From: Boswellia sacra
Taxonomy: Eukaryota > Streptophyta > Magnoliopsida > Sapindales > Burseraceae
Direction of reading: 5' to 3'
Length of the DNA: 64,000 nt
NCBI GenBank assembly: GCA_013180625.2
Contig: SNVD02000468.1
Location: forward strand, 186,001-250,000
Each line of letters starts with the position of its first letter. The first letter of the stretch is position 1. Under the pieces are notes generated by a model. The model searched no databases. It saw only the letters and a program-made list of their open reading frames with translations, and was not told the DNA's origin. Shown here piece by piece: positions 1-12,407 of this stretch. Position numbers and translations under genes: made by a program.

Positions 1-195
1 ACGCTCTGCTTGCTTCTACAATGGAAAAGTAATTAAGGATATTCCATGATTTTTATTTAAATATTTTGTTACTATCTCTATAATAACATAACAACAACCA
101 AGAGAGATTCATAATTTTTATTCCAAAACGAGTAAAGTTCACTTTGATTGGTCATTTATGAAGTTTAGGATAATTTCACTCTCTATCCAAAATCA

Positions 196-1075
196 AGTGT
201 TAGTGCAACTGTCCATCATGCAAAAATATGGGTTCAGGAATATTGCATGACATTTTCGTGCAAAACAATTTCTTTCAATAATTTTCCACGTCTCAGTCAA
301 GAAATTTGCAAGACATGGTTGTGCACAAATGTACATATGTTCAATTCAATTTCCTTATAAAAAAGGATTATTGTATCGCATGACTATGATGTGTTAGTGC
401 AAGTGTCCATCATGCAAAGAAATGAGTTCTGAAATACTGCACCCCAAGTCGTGCAGTAATTGTCAACACCCAATGAATTTTCCAAACATATTCTCACTTT
501 TGTTTTGCATGACTATGCCGTATTAGTTCACAACCCATTCGTGCAAAAAAATTAAGTGAAAAATTAGGCACGACCCAGTCGTACAAAAATGTGAAATCTG
601 AAATTTTGCATAACCAGTTCATGCAGTAAATAAGAGCTTAATATTATCACGGAATTTCACACGACCTAGTCGTACTATACGCACCACCCAGTCGTGCAAG
701 AAAGTGAAATCTGAAATTTTGCACGACTAGGTCATGCAATCGGCATGACCCATCGTGCAGTAAATGAGAACCTTATAAAAATATCACTATTTTTTGCACG
801 ACCGAGTCGTATAAGGACGTGAGATATGGAATTTTTCACAACTGGGTCGTGCAACTGGCACGACCCAGTCGTGTAGTAGATGAGAACCTTATATAAATAT
901 CACAATTTTTTGCACAACCAAGTCATGCTACTAACACGACCCAGTTGTGCAAGGATGTGAAATATGGAATTTTGCACGATTAGATCATGTATCTGACATG
1001 ACATAGTCGTGTAGTAGATGAGAACCTCATAGAAATATCACTAGTTTTTGCACGACCCAGTCATAAATTTGAGCT
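196..1075. repeat. Palindrome-rich tandem repeat array
   Basis: Degenerate units of about 115-140 bases repeat across this stretch. Recognisable starts ('tttttgcacgac' and variants) lie near 791, 907 and 1045, and more decayed copies extend back to about 200. Each unit contains several copies of the short palindrome CACGACCCAGTCGTG (exact at 859-873) and the phrases 'gtgaaatatggaattttgcac' (split by mutations) and 'agatgagaacct'. A perfect 12-base stem is seen at 841-852 with 858-869 around a 5-base loop. No open reading frame fits the pattern. It could be a satellite fragment or the subterminal repeats of a DNA transposon, and neither can be decided from this window. Confidence 0.7.
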
Positions 1076-1218
1076 GGCACTATCATCCTCATTTTTTTAT
1101 TTGCACTTCTCTTTACTGAAAGCAGAATCAAACTCAATAATGCATTCAATTTCCTTCACATCCACCATCCATCAATATTCAAAATCTTAAACAAGCACTA
1201 AACAAATCAAGTATACAA

Positions 1219-1300
1219 CAAATGCTATCAGATGAAGTCAATGATATGATATAATAAAACAAATGCTATCAGATAAAGTCAATCATATGGTATAATAAAG
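1219..1300. repeat. Two-copy 41-base tandem duplication
   Basis: Units 1219-1259 and 1260-1300 share 'aaatgctatcaga' and 'gtcaat' and end in 'ataataaa'. The second copy contains the stop codon of the EF-hand gene relic, so the duplication spans the end of its last coding exon and its 3' flank. Confidence 0.7.
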
Positions 1301-2692
1301 GGAATGACCATAAACTCGAAGGCATCATGAGTAAGTGTAGCTTTGCATGTGTAACCCATATCCTTCTCCTTGATTTCTTCAGTCAAGCCCTAAAATCAGA
1401 AAGAGTTAACATGATCAAATCACAGAGATAAACATAAAAAGAGTTTGGCCCACTTGGCTTTGATTTTAAGTAAAATTAGCTTTTGCTAAACACATTACAA
1501 AAATTGGGATTGTTTCAACAATTAAAAAGAAATCCAAATGTGGATCGGTGGTCTAGAAATAGTAGAAAGTTTGTGGACTAACCGTCGCAATCATCCCATG
1601 TTTGCATATGCACAAAAAAGAGTATTGTTGTTAATAAAACTGGTTGAAATTAACTTTTGAAATAGAAAATGTTGAGTAATCGTATAAAGAACAGGAATCT
1701 TACACAACAAAACTATTGAAGTTGAGTTCATTGTTTCTGCCACTTATATTATCATATTTGGACATTAGAAGTTGAAGGATAAAAGGTAGGACTGCATATC
1801 CAATACTGTAGAGAGCATCACTTAACTCCAACAGATCAAGTTTTCCACTTCTATCTCTGTCATATCTCTCAAATACAATCTACAATAGCCAATTTCATAA
1901 TAAAAATTAAGTGCTAGGAAATGAACAATTTCATTAACATAATAAATGACATTGAAACAAAAAATTTACAGTTGAGAGCAATTATATTTCCATTGCAGTG
2001 CATCTCAATATTTATTTAGATCGCAAAAGGGAAAGGCCACAAAAATGTAAGTAATCAAAATATTTTTGCAAACCGACCAAGCAAAGAGCTAGAAAGTGCT
2101 TCCAAGAAGCAAAATGATCAGCATCTTCCTCGTGAATAAAAATTTATTTTGCAAGCCTTTTCTTAACAAGATTTGATCCAAGCACAAAAAAAAGGATTGA
2201 CCCCAAAAGAAATCTTTTTAAAACAACAGTGATTGCTAACATTTTTCTAATGCTAAGAGTAGCAGAGAAGAGATTCATTGCTAAAGGTCACTAAAATAAT
2301 TCAACTTTATTTTGGATGAACTAATAGAATTTTATGGAATTGATAAAGTTAAAATATAAAAACCAAGCATTGAGAGAGTAGGAATTGTGCAATGGACATG
2401 TGCCCTATCAAGTTCACAGAATACTCTTCAATCAAAAATGAGAGAATTTATAGTTGTTCAAAAGTGAGAGAATTTATAGTTATTCATATTTAGCCCATGG
2501 AGATAAAGAAAATAAATGGGTAAAATCCCATATATATTCAATCCTCTTTCTAGTGTCTTTTTCCAGGACAAAATGGAAGTGATAGAGTCAAGGCAATATA
2601 TAATCATTTCAAGTGAAGATAAGAGAGATTAAGAAGATTACTCACTCGCTATTGACTTAGGCAACTCCACAATTTAGCAAATTCTTTAGGTC
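1279..2692 (-). pseudogene. CML48/49/50-type EF-hand calcium-binding protein, 3' fragment
   Basis: Four phase-consistent exons can be read on the minus strand: 2692-2646, 1879-1704, 1601-1583 and 1389-1279. They encode the C-terminal half of a penta-EF-hand-like plant calmodulin-like protein of the PDCD6/peflin type: GPKEFAKLWSCL, then the EF-hand loop DRDRSGKLDLLE within FERYDRDRSGKL, then GLTEEIKEKD, ending DAFEFMVIPF and a stop. Known family members bind calcium and have a Gly/Pro-rich N-terminus plus two further EF-hands encoded upstream. I find neither in the next several kilobases. Two lesions are visible. The codon before the first intron is TAG (2651-2649), where the family usually has Trp. 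The third exon is preceded by CAA instead of a CAG acceptor. I call it a truncated, non-functional relic. Confidence 0.8.
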
Positions 2693-5600
2693 CTGTGGCA
2701 GGAAAATTTAGCTTGTCAATTAAAGGACAAAAACCAACAAAGTGAAGTGAACAACTGGACGTGAGCACAGTGACGAAAGAGCAGAATGCGACCACAGCAA
2801 TAAAGCGATGCCAAATGCAAAGACGGGAGACTGGTGAGGTTTACTTCGTGTGTTGTGATGCTTGCACGGAAAGGTAGAGGGCTGATTTTGTTATATTATT
2901 ATTTTTTCAATTATTGTAGATATTTTGGTCTTTTCACTTCTTAAAACGAGTCAAAAATAATCAAATTTAAAAAAAGGGTCACTAATAGATAGTAGAATGA
3001 ACAGGGGGTCATTTGCTGAAAATTTGACAGGTTTCGATAATGTTGAAGTTTCAATGATGGGTGAATGTTTTCGGAAGATGTTGATGAGAAAGTGAAAGGA
3101 TGGGGAGATGTAATGAAGTAGAGAGAGAGACTATGTGGTACCCCCAAGGTGATGCCTCCAGAATCAGGGAGCGTCACGTGTTAGTACTACACCAACGTAT
3201 GTACTCAACACGTGCTTTCTGATTGGCTTGGAGAAATTACCTAAGGATACCACAAACCCTCCCATAAAGAAGATGAGGAGCGCGGTTTTACTAGAAAAAT
3301 AGAAAAAAAGAGAGTTCTTTAATAATTAAACGTTTAAATATTATTATTATTTATATTACTTTTAATAATTTATTTTATTATTGTCTCCTAAATCTAATTT
3401 TTATTATTATATTTATTCATACAAATTTTTTTCCCATTTTGCCCTCACAGAGTTTGAGTTAACGGAAGCAAATGAAATCGAGGGGTAAATTCCAATATTG
3501 AAAAATCCAGAAGGAAAAAAGACAGTCGGCCTTACATAAGGCGGTAATATGGATAATATATCCCAAGAATTATCTTGTTGCAATTAGAATTGCTTGTAAG
3601 AAGGAAGTTGTTCAATTCTTTCTTTGAATGCATATACTCTTCGTTACTCATTACTTCCCCATAATCAGGTGTTTTGTAATTTTTTTAATATATTTCTTAT
3701 AAATTTAATTGTGTTCTTCCATTCAGATTTCAAAAATAATAATAATCAATTAAAAAAAAAGCAAAAGACAAATTTTAAGTTGTCAAATAAAAGAAAGGCA
3801 TGTAGCTGTCAAAATACCTATCACAAGTAACAATGGGCATCCCTGATTCACTGTTTCTGTTTCTGCTTGCATTACATTCATTTTATTCTTTTTTGATATG
3901 ATACTTGATTAGTTGATTATTTTAGGGTTTTAGCGGCCTTTGGGTCGTGGGCTACTTGAACAACGATAGCTCAATCAAACAGAGCGCAGCCCTACTCCCT
4001 AATTGGGCTGCCCAACAACAAGCTAAACTTGACCTAATCTTAAGTAATGCAAATACTAGTTTTAGTGTTTAGAGTATTTCTATTCAAATACACATTTTTA
4101 AACCTATTAGACGTTATTTTTAAGTTTATCCTATTAAAAATCTTCAATTTATGATATTTTCTTATTAAATTCCACTTAATTCTTAAATTAACCTTTCATT
4201 ATATAACTATTTATCACACATAAATAATATTTGAGTTCTAAATAAATATCAATAAAATAATATTTTCTTCGTTCTAGTTTAACTTAATTGTGCATTGACT
4301 TAATTTAGCCATTGATTCCTCGAATCTTAGGCTTGATTCAAATCTTACTAACATTAACTTTTGAAGTTGGATGAAATTGGCTAATTTTGATTTTGATTTA
4401 TTATTTGTTTAGGTTGATGACGAAAAAGATAAAGAAAGCAAAAGAGATCCAGTTACTGTTATAGCAACGCACAAGATTTGTAGGAAACTTCGGTTTTTGT
4501 TCATTTTATCTGGTCTCAATGTTCTTGCTCTCGTCAAGTGTTTATAACCATTTTTCATTGCTTTGCATCCCTTCATCCAGAAGTCTAGTAAAGAAAAGAT
4601 AGAAAAATAAAAACATTAACTAAATCTAGTTTGCCCAGGACAATTTTTTTTATCACTCAAGATTAATACATATTTATTATAAAACAAATAAATATTGAAG
4701 ATCAAAATGTTTACAAGAATTTAGGATTTCTAACTTATAAATATAATATGATAGAGCAATATTTTTAGGATTTTGCTTTTTGCTAATTTTATTTAAGGAC
4801 AAAGTGGTAAAAAAAAGATTTAATGAGTTAAAATATGGGGGTTGAGTAGAACTACCCTAGTTTTAAATATAAATTAAACAAGATATTAATTACTAAATGA
4901 GCAATGGATCTCTTTACTGAAGAGTATTACTTAAAAAGAAATATTAACATTACAATACATGATTGATAATTCGTCTTAATTATCAAAATATCAGTTATAA
5001 AACTATAGAATAAAATAGATGTTTAAATATATGTTAATCATTTCAAACCACTTCTTGGATTCAGTAATACAAATTGATCATAAACAGTAAAGTATAATAA
5101 TTCACCAACTATACTGAACAGTCATTAAGCATAATTATCATGTCAATTGGATTCCATGATAATGATATCAAGAGCAATCTGGCTGGAACCGTTATATAAT
5201 TAATCTTTGATGGATAAGTTGTAACAGACAGATTCTATAATTCTTGAATCAAAATATCAAAAAAGAAGTTAATTAAATAAATTTAATTTTGTTAAGTTTA
5301 TGAGATTGGTTGTTAGATTTAACGTTTCTCAAAAATTGATCATTATTTGGATTGAATATTTAGAAAATACGAAAAGGGGAGCAGTTGAATATAAAAGAAA
5401 AGTGAAACCGGGAGCGGTTGAATAGTCACAATCATAAACGAGTTAAAAGGGGGATTCGGGACAAGTGACGACTGGTGTTGGTAAGGAAATTTAAAGATGA
5501 TGATGATGATGATGGAGATTCTCTTTTCCTTTCAATTAAATGAATTGATCGCCACTAGAAATGAAATGAAATGATTTTGACGATTCTCTTTAAAATATCA

Positions 5601-7429
5601 AGTTGCATGCAAATACCATGCTACGATTGTGACCAAATCATGTTATAAATGTTTATAAATTGCTCATATATATGTTAGTGTGACATTAATAGTCAAATTC
5701 AGAATCTCCTCCAACATTATCATATTATGCGCCATTTTCTTTTTCCTTTTAGTATTAAAAGCTAGTGGTTGGTTGCTTTAGAAAGTGTCTTTCGTTCGCA
5801 CTCTCAAAAGTAATATTTTTAAATACTTATACAAGTAATTATATTTTCTTTTACATTTAATTTGAGCATATTAAACTTTTTTTTAATACAAATATCATAT
5901 TTAAAAAGTTAGCTTAAGAGAAAGTATGAAATTTGGGAAAAGGGGCTGTCTTATATATACTTTTTTTTAATTATTTTTTATCTTCAATAAAATGGTTGAT
6001 AAATATTGTAGTGGACATTAAGGATTAAAATATTGAAAAAAAAATTTTTTAATGACTAATTTTTTTGTGAGTCTTTTAAGGGCCTTCATCCCAGCTCTGC
6101 CCTCGTCCGTAAGACTAATTGAAGACTACCATTTGATGATGTTAAAGAGTTCCGCATCTTGTCAAACTAAAGGACCATTTTTAAAAGAGTTTTTTTTTTC
6201 TCGTTTTATTCCAAATACAATTTATGATCAATTACCTAAATATTAATATAAGATAATAAAACCTACCTGCAATTTTTTTATAAATGCTTTTTATGCCTTA
6301 TTTATTTGAACTCTATTTTCCAATCTTTATTTTTTAATTTAAACCTAGTTTGATAAAATTAAAGATTTTTTGGAAATAAAATTATGAATAAAAGTGTTCT
6401 AAAATGTTAGAATCAAAATAGTTGCCAAGTTTTGAATATCTATTCAATTCTCATGTATAAAAGTATAACATTAAATTCAAAATTGAAATTAAAACAACTA
6501 TATAACAAAAATACGATTTGAATCATAAAGAAGAAAGAAAGGGAATAAAAATAGCCTATTTAGTTATAGATTATATGTTTTTGTTTCCAAAATTTTTGAT
6601 TGAATATGAGAATTAGAGATGTACTTGCATGTTCTATGAGAGATTGAATGGTGTGAAAATATATTTGGCTATGTGTGTATTTTTTTATTTTAAATGAATT
6701 ATAGTTTAAAAATATTTAATTTTTTATTTTCAAATAAATAATTTATATTAAAATAATAAAATTATTTTGAAATAAAAAATAAGAAAAGACAAATTATACA
6801 AGTATAGAGTAATTTAAAAATAAGAAAAAGTTGTTTTTATTTCTAAAAAGAATAATACATATAAAAATGCCTAAAAAAATATGTATTTCATATCCTGCGA
6901 GGATTTTGTTTGAGAATAAAAACAGGAAAAATAGCTAGAAGCTTAACCAAATAGATATATTTCTATAATTTAAAAGGATATGATTAGATATAATATTATG
7001 AAAGTTTTACAAGTCGAGATAGATGTAATCACTCTATTGTATAAATGACTCTCAACAATTTTGTGGCTTCAATGGAAAGTATAAATTTTAGAAAAATTGA
7101 AAATATAAGTACAAAATAGTAATGTATTTGAGATGAATTACGCTGCACTCACATCACCTCAAGTTGTTTGACCTATTTATTAAAAAAAAAGAAAAAAGAA
7201 AAAGCCTAGCTATAATTAAATGAAATATAATCTCAAGGGAAGTTCAGTTAAAGTCAAAGTCAGAAATTGCCAAATGCAGTCAAATTATGGTTATAACTTA
7301 ATTAAAAACACGAAAACGTAGAACAGTAGCCCTCGATGATGAACAATCCCAATGCGAAAGAACAGAAGAGCGACATGGTAACAAATAAGGAATAATAAAA
7401 TTTTGTCAACATAATTAGCTGATTTGAAT
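2693..7429. other. AT-rich intergenic region, no supported gene
   Basis: I read both strands for the missing upstream exons of the EF-hand relic and for other domains and found none. Short open frames here (for example 3624-3830 and 6052-6246) have AT-driven composition, no recognisable motifs and no flanking splice logic. Two CACGTG motifs occur at about 3175 and 3211, near a CCAAT-like gattgg; they could be remnants of the EF-hand gene promoter. A short GAT run lies at about 5496-5514. Confidence 0.6.
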
Positions 7430-7430
7430 G

Positions 7431-7720
7431 TACGTGGTTGAATTGACTAAAAGGGCAACTTGGGTTGAGTATTGCATGGACGGCTTACACAGCACGTGAA
7501 GACACGTGCAACTCTGCCCCACTTGTCCATCATATTTCTCTCTCTCTCTCTCTCCCCCTCTGCACTCTGCAATTGTGAATCCAACGACGAAAGGAAACGC
7601 TGTGTTTATCGGCAAGTAACTCGTGTTCTCACGTGACTATTCCTTTCCAACGTAAGCATCCACGTGATCTGATGTATGTCTGCGACTGCTCGCTCTACTG
7701 TGATGATATGGATACGTGGC
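7431..7720. promoter_or_regulatory. Cluster of G-box/ABRE-like ACGTG motifs
   Basis: Six ACGTG cores occur within 290 bases: 7432-7436, CACGTG at 7493-7498, 7503-7508, 7630-7635 and 7661-7666, and TACGTG at 7713-7718. This density is far above chance for AT-rich DNA. In plants such cores are bound by bZIP and bHLH factors. No gene starts clearly beside it; the nearest supported gene is 3.6 kb downstream. It may be a promoter of an unrecognised or lost gene. Confidence 0.4.
7537..7554. repeat. (TC)n microsatellite
   Basis: About nine uninterrupted TC dinucleotides followed by a C-run, sitting in the middle of the ACGTG cluster. Confidence 0.9.
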
Positions 7721-10700
7721 ACTCGACTGTCACTCATGTTACGCCTGCGCGCTGGCCCTTTCTAAAAATTATTTTCTGACTCTTTTTTAGAGTAAAAATT
7801 CTAATTTAAAACAATAAAATAAATTTTGAAATCTTTTATAGTTGTTTTGAGTTAACTTGCTTTTCTTATATTTTACTTTTTATATATTTAGTAGGTGGGA
7901 TAACCAACCACAACAATCGAAAAAAAAATAATTCTTTTTACGTAATTAAATAATTATTTAAACTTATAATTAATTATTATGATTTTATATCTCCATCAAG
8001 TAGTGTGTTTCGATAGTAAATAAGTTATATAATAAAAGAACACTTTATAATACCTCTTAAATAAGTGATCGATCACTTGCTTTTTTAAGTATTTTTATGA
8101 ATTTATATATCTATTTTAATCTTCGAAAGCTACTTTTCAGAATATTAAGTAATGGATTTTTCAAGAAACACTTGAGTGCTTTCTACTCCAAGTTCAATAT
8201 AAGATTTCGTAAAGTGGAACCAAACATTACACGAATTCTCTTCCAATTTCCTGGTTAATATACACGATGAAGCAACTTTTCCTGCACTATTTAATGAAGG
8301 AAAAATAAGCTAGAATTTGATTGTAATTTAGCTGTAACTTCATTGGTTATATAATAAATTAAAATTGAATGTACCTGACCAAGACATTTGTTACTTAAAA
8401 AAAAAAAATCAAAGTTTAAGAATATTATTTAAGAGAGTCAACTGACCAATACAACAAATTTTTAAGTGAATGACAAAAGTGTAGCCCATGGAAAAACAAT
8501 TAATAGCTTGACTGACACATAGGCACAATCTCATTGAACAAATTAACAATAGCAATAAACATTTGCTTGATTTCTGATATATTCAACTCGTTTTCCAAGT
8601 TAACTGATATCAACAGCTGTTGCCTCTCCCCATGTGCCACCTATTGCTTATTTATTTCATTTTCTGAATATTTCTGTAGCTAGTGAAGTTAATTAATTAC
8701 ATGTTTCTCCTTTGATGCAATTTGGCAGTCCATCACCTTAATTTATTGAACCCATCAGAGATTGACTAGCGTCCATATTTCTGCAAAGTGGTGTGTACAT
8801 TGTCAACCAAACTTGAAGACCAAGTTTTGAAAAATATAGAAAAATCCATGCAAAGAGGTTGGATGTTAGGTGTCATTTAACCCCTCAAATGAAATATATA
8901 CATTATCTCACAAATGAAACATTACAATATACGTATAGAAATTTGATTAATTTAAGATGATCCTTTTGTATTGTTTCCAAAAAAGCTTCTCCTAATCTCT
9001 TGCTGACAAGTTTTACTAAGCATAAAGGAAGACTCAACTCAATAATTGATCATCTTGTACAGTATGTAAGGCAACGTTTCTTTAAATTTATAAAACTAAA
9101 ACATGTACACAATTCCCTTTTGATTTTTGACAAATTTAAAAAAGGCAAGAGAGTGTGATGCTGATGTGAACAAAAACTTTGAAAAACTGAAGAAAAGTTG
9201 AGGGAACTTTCTTCGGCAGAGGCCTCAACCTTTGACTGAGGGTACTGGGCAACGCCCACTTTTTTTTAAAAAAAGAGAGAAACCTGTCGTTTACAAAATT
9301 TTCTTACCCAATCGACCAGGGATGGGCTGTTCTCGTAAGTTGTGAACACGCAAGTATCTAAGGCTTTATAATATACGGCGTGTTGTGATGCGACGTAGTA
9401 TAAAGAAATTATACTAAATTTGATTAGGTTCGTCACCGAGATTATATAGTATAATATGGTTATTATAGCGACACAATAACGAATATTATAGTGATACTGT
9501 TTGTATAAAAATTAAATATTTTTATATCAAATCTATCCATAAGTTAACTCCGTATAAACTTATTTTTATCTCAATTTTTACTAATAAATAGCAAAAAATT
9601 ATATAAATTAAATATTTATTTATATAAGTAATAAATGATTTATCAAATATTTAAATAAAAATTAATTATTTAAATAAATAAATAATTTAATAATTCAATT
9701 TTTTATTTTAAAAATAATTTTAATTATTATTTAAATTTATTTTATATTTAAATTAAACTTTTCATATTATAATTTTTTTATGTTTTATCTAATACAATAT
9801 TTTACCAAATATAATATAATATAATATTATTTCTTATCTAATTTTATTCTATATTATTCAATCCAAATAAATTTATATATATATTATCATATAATGCACC
9901 AAATATGCCCATTGCCCACTTCCGCTTAATTTAATTAAAAGATTCTTGTGTTTTCTTAGGATTGTATAGGATTTGACTTCTCCTAGGCCTTCCGATATCA
10001 ATACATAGATGGGACCCAGGCTTGGAAAAATTATCCCAACACGTCTAGGTCTAGCCTTCCTTTCCTTGGCCTGCCGCCATCCTACATATCCTCTCTTTAC
10101 TTCATTTGTTTTTCCATTCCATTATATTGAAAATTTTAAACCCCCACAAGCTTAAGAATACTTAAAAATATGTATGCATATGTGAAAGCAAACTCAGATA
10201 CACATACATATACTTGAAATATTGCAAAGTTTTGAGCGGACGGAAGGTGATGAGTAATCAAATATTAATGGTGGGTTGCATGTGCCAGGAAGACTTTTTG
10301 TAGCTTTATGATTGATGATGATTAATGAGAATGGAATGAGCGTATGGAAAGTCAAGGTTTCTTTAAATCATTACATTTAAACTTCAAACTTATGCCCACC
10401 CATGCATATGCTCTCTATATCTACTCATTTTATTGTTTTATTTGAACAATTTTTGTACTTTAGTTTAGAATTGATATTAGTCATCAACTATTTTACATTA
10501 TAAGCTATGGTGGCAATATATAAACAAAGGTAAATGATAATGGTGCTTAATTATTTTGTAATGGAAATTACTTATGAAGCAGGTAGATATATAATAAGTT
10601 TTGATTTAATTATGTTAGACAAAATTAAGGACTTAATCGAGTTAAATAAAATCCACGTTTATCATAGTTCAAACTTCAAATCAAGCAATAGCATCGATTT

Positions 10701-10990
10701 AATTAGCATCTTGACAACATTAATGTTGATTATGAAAAATATTTTTGGTCGCCCGCAGCCGCACCATGCAAGCTAAAGCTATATTATTTAATATGGAAAC
10801 CCCCTATCATGCATGGTAGATAGCCACTCATTCAATACATTCTCCCTTATTTTAGACATATAACAAACCCCATACGTTTCTGTTGCATAATAAAAGAAAC
10901 TTACAATGATCGAGACACTTCAACAATTTAGAATTCCTTGCAAAAACTTGCAGTGGGAAACCTGAGAGAGAAAATTTCACCAACTACGTG
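7721..10990. other. AT-rich intergenic region upstream of ATL gene
   Basis: No domain-bearing reading frame was found on either strand. The stretch 9550-9890 is extremely AT-rich and reads like decayed non-coding DNA. The 80-residue frame at 10534-10776 has no recognisable motif and an AT-driven composition. The last few hundred bases lead into the promoter and leader of the ATL gene. Confidence 0.6.
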
Positions 10991-11004
10991 CACTCAGCTT
11001 AGAC

Positions 11005-11288
11005 TTCTCTCCCCCTTTAAAAAATTCCTGAAACCCACATTTTTCATTTAATTTTAAAGTCTTTGCTTGTCCCCCCCACTCCGCTCATTTAAGCCCACCT
11101 GGGTTTCCTCTCTTCTTTCTTCTCCGTGTTCTTGCTGCATCTTCAGCTTTCATCTCTTCAAATCTCCAATTTTTGAGTTGCATTTGCATCTTTAAGCAAT
11201 CCCATTCCGATAGATTCAATTAAAGTTTGAAACTTTGCAACAAAGTTTGAGATTTTAAGATCTAAGAAAAATCCAGTCGATTCATTTC
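11005..11288 (+). promoter_or_regulatory. Probable core promoter and CT-rich 5' leader of ATL gene
   Basis: A TATA-like tttaaaaaatt lies at about 11015, followed by pyrimidine-rich sequence at 11060-11160 (ctcttctttcttctcc and similar), typical of plant 5' leaders. The ATG follows at 11289. The transcription start cannot be fixed from sequence alone. Confidence 0.35.
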
Positions 11289-12353
11289 ATGGATCTTGTG
11301 AGGAAGAACTTGGTGAACCACGCCTCACAAGCGGTTTCTCCAATTGCAAGTCCGAGTAACTCACTCTTTGGCTCACGTTTACATTCCTCGGAGACAAGTT
11401 TTCCCATTATTGCAATTGCCATTATAGGAATTCTAGCCACGGCTTTCCTGCTGGTGAGTTACTATATCTTTGTCATTAAGTGCTGCCTCAATTGGCACCG
11501 GATTGATCTTCTAAGGCGATTCTCATTATCCAGAAGTTCGACACACGAAGACCCTTTAATGGCTTATTCTCCGGCTAGGGAAGCTCGAGGACTGGAGGAG
11601 TCTGTGATAAGATCATTGCCAGTGTTTCAGTTCGGGAAAGGAGTCAAAAGCAAAGAGCTGGGAGATAGAAGCTTTTGTGAATGTGCGGTTTGCTTGAATG
11701 AGTTTCAAGAGGATGAGAAGCTGAGAATAATACCAAATTGTAGCCATGTTTTCCACATTGATTGCATTGATGTTTGGCTTCAAAGCAATGCGAATTGCCC
11801 ACTTTGCAGGACGAGCATTTCATCCATTACAAGATTCCCACTTGATCGAATCATAGCGCCAAGCTCCACTCCACAAGATCCGAATCCATGCAATGAAAAT
11901 CTTGTCAGCAGTGATGAAGATTTTGTTGTGATTGAGCTCGGGAATCATCACTCTGCTGATCAAACATTGCTTGCAACACAAGAAAGATTGAATTCAGGGG
12001 AGTTGTCAGGACGCTCCCTTATCCCCTCGCCAAGGAAGTTTGAACAGAGAATTGGGCATAAAAAGGGTAGGAAGTTTCACAAGGTGACGAGTATGGGGGA
12101 TGAATGTATTGATATTAGAGACAAAGATGACCAATTTGCAATCCAACCCATTAGAAGATCATTTTCAATGGACTCATCGGTAGATCCCAAGTTCTATGCT
12201 GCAATTCAAGAAGCTTTTCAACAGAACAGGCAAGTCAGCGGTGAGGTTAGCCCCATTGAAGGTTGCAGTAACAGAGTTAGAAGATCTTTCTTTACTTTTG
12301 GTCATGGCAGGGGATCCAGAAGTGCAGTTTTACCACTTTATTTGGAGCCTTGA
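11289..12353 (+). CDS. ATL16: RING-H2 finger E3 ubiquitin ligase, ATL family
   Basis: This is an intronless 354-residue protein with the ATL layout. A hydrophobic membrane segment spans about residues 38-65, ending FVIKCCLNW. A GLD-like motif follows (GLEESVIRSLPVF, about 101-113). The RING-H2 finger has ligands C132, C135, C151, H153, H156, C159, C170 and C173, with W163 and P171 of the canonical E2-binding surface. The C-terminal tail carries SMGDECIDI, IQPIRRSFSMDSS and ends LPLYLEP, which I recognise as the ATL1/ATL16 subgroup. ATL proteins are membrane-anchored E3 ligases that pass ubiquitin from an E2 to substrates, many in defence or carbon/nitrogen signalling. Intronless structure is usual for the family. 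The ATL16 symbol, rather than ATL1, rests on remembered synteny with the ETF beta gene. The ATG at 11289 fits the family start. Confidence 0.95.
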   Translation: MDLVRKNLVNHASQAVSPIASPSNSLFGSRLHSSETSFPIIAIAIIGILATAFLLVSYYIFVIKCCLNWHRIDLLRRFSLSRSSTHEDPLMAYSPAREARGLEESVIRSLPVFQFGKGVKSKELGDRSFCECAVCLNEFQEDEKLRIIPNCSHVFHIDCIDVWLQSNANCPLCRTSISSITRFPLDRIIAPSSTPQDPNPCNENLVSSDEDFVVIELGNHHSADQTLLATQERLNSGELSGRSLIPSPRKFEQRIGHKKGRKFHKVTSMGDECIDIRDKDDQFAIQPIRRSFSMDSSVDPKFYAAIQEAFQQNRQVSGEVSPIEGCSNRVRRSFFTFGHGRGSRSAVLPLYLEP

Positions 12354-12360
12354 ATAGTCT

Positions 12361-12361
12361 A

Positions 12362-12407
<46 letters not shown>
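12361..12407. repeat. (ATT)n microsatellite in ATL 3' UTR
   Basis: About fifteen ATT/TTA units begin eight bases after the stop codon of the ATL gene, so they should lie in its 3' UTR and are likely length-variable. Confidence 0.95.

Noticed and set aside
10534..10776. 80-residue plus-strand frame upstream of the ATL gene
   Set aside because: AT-driven composition, no motif and no splice or homology support.
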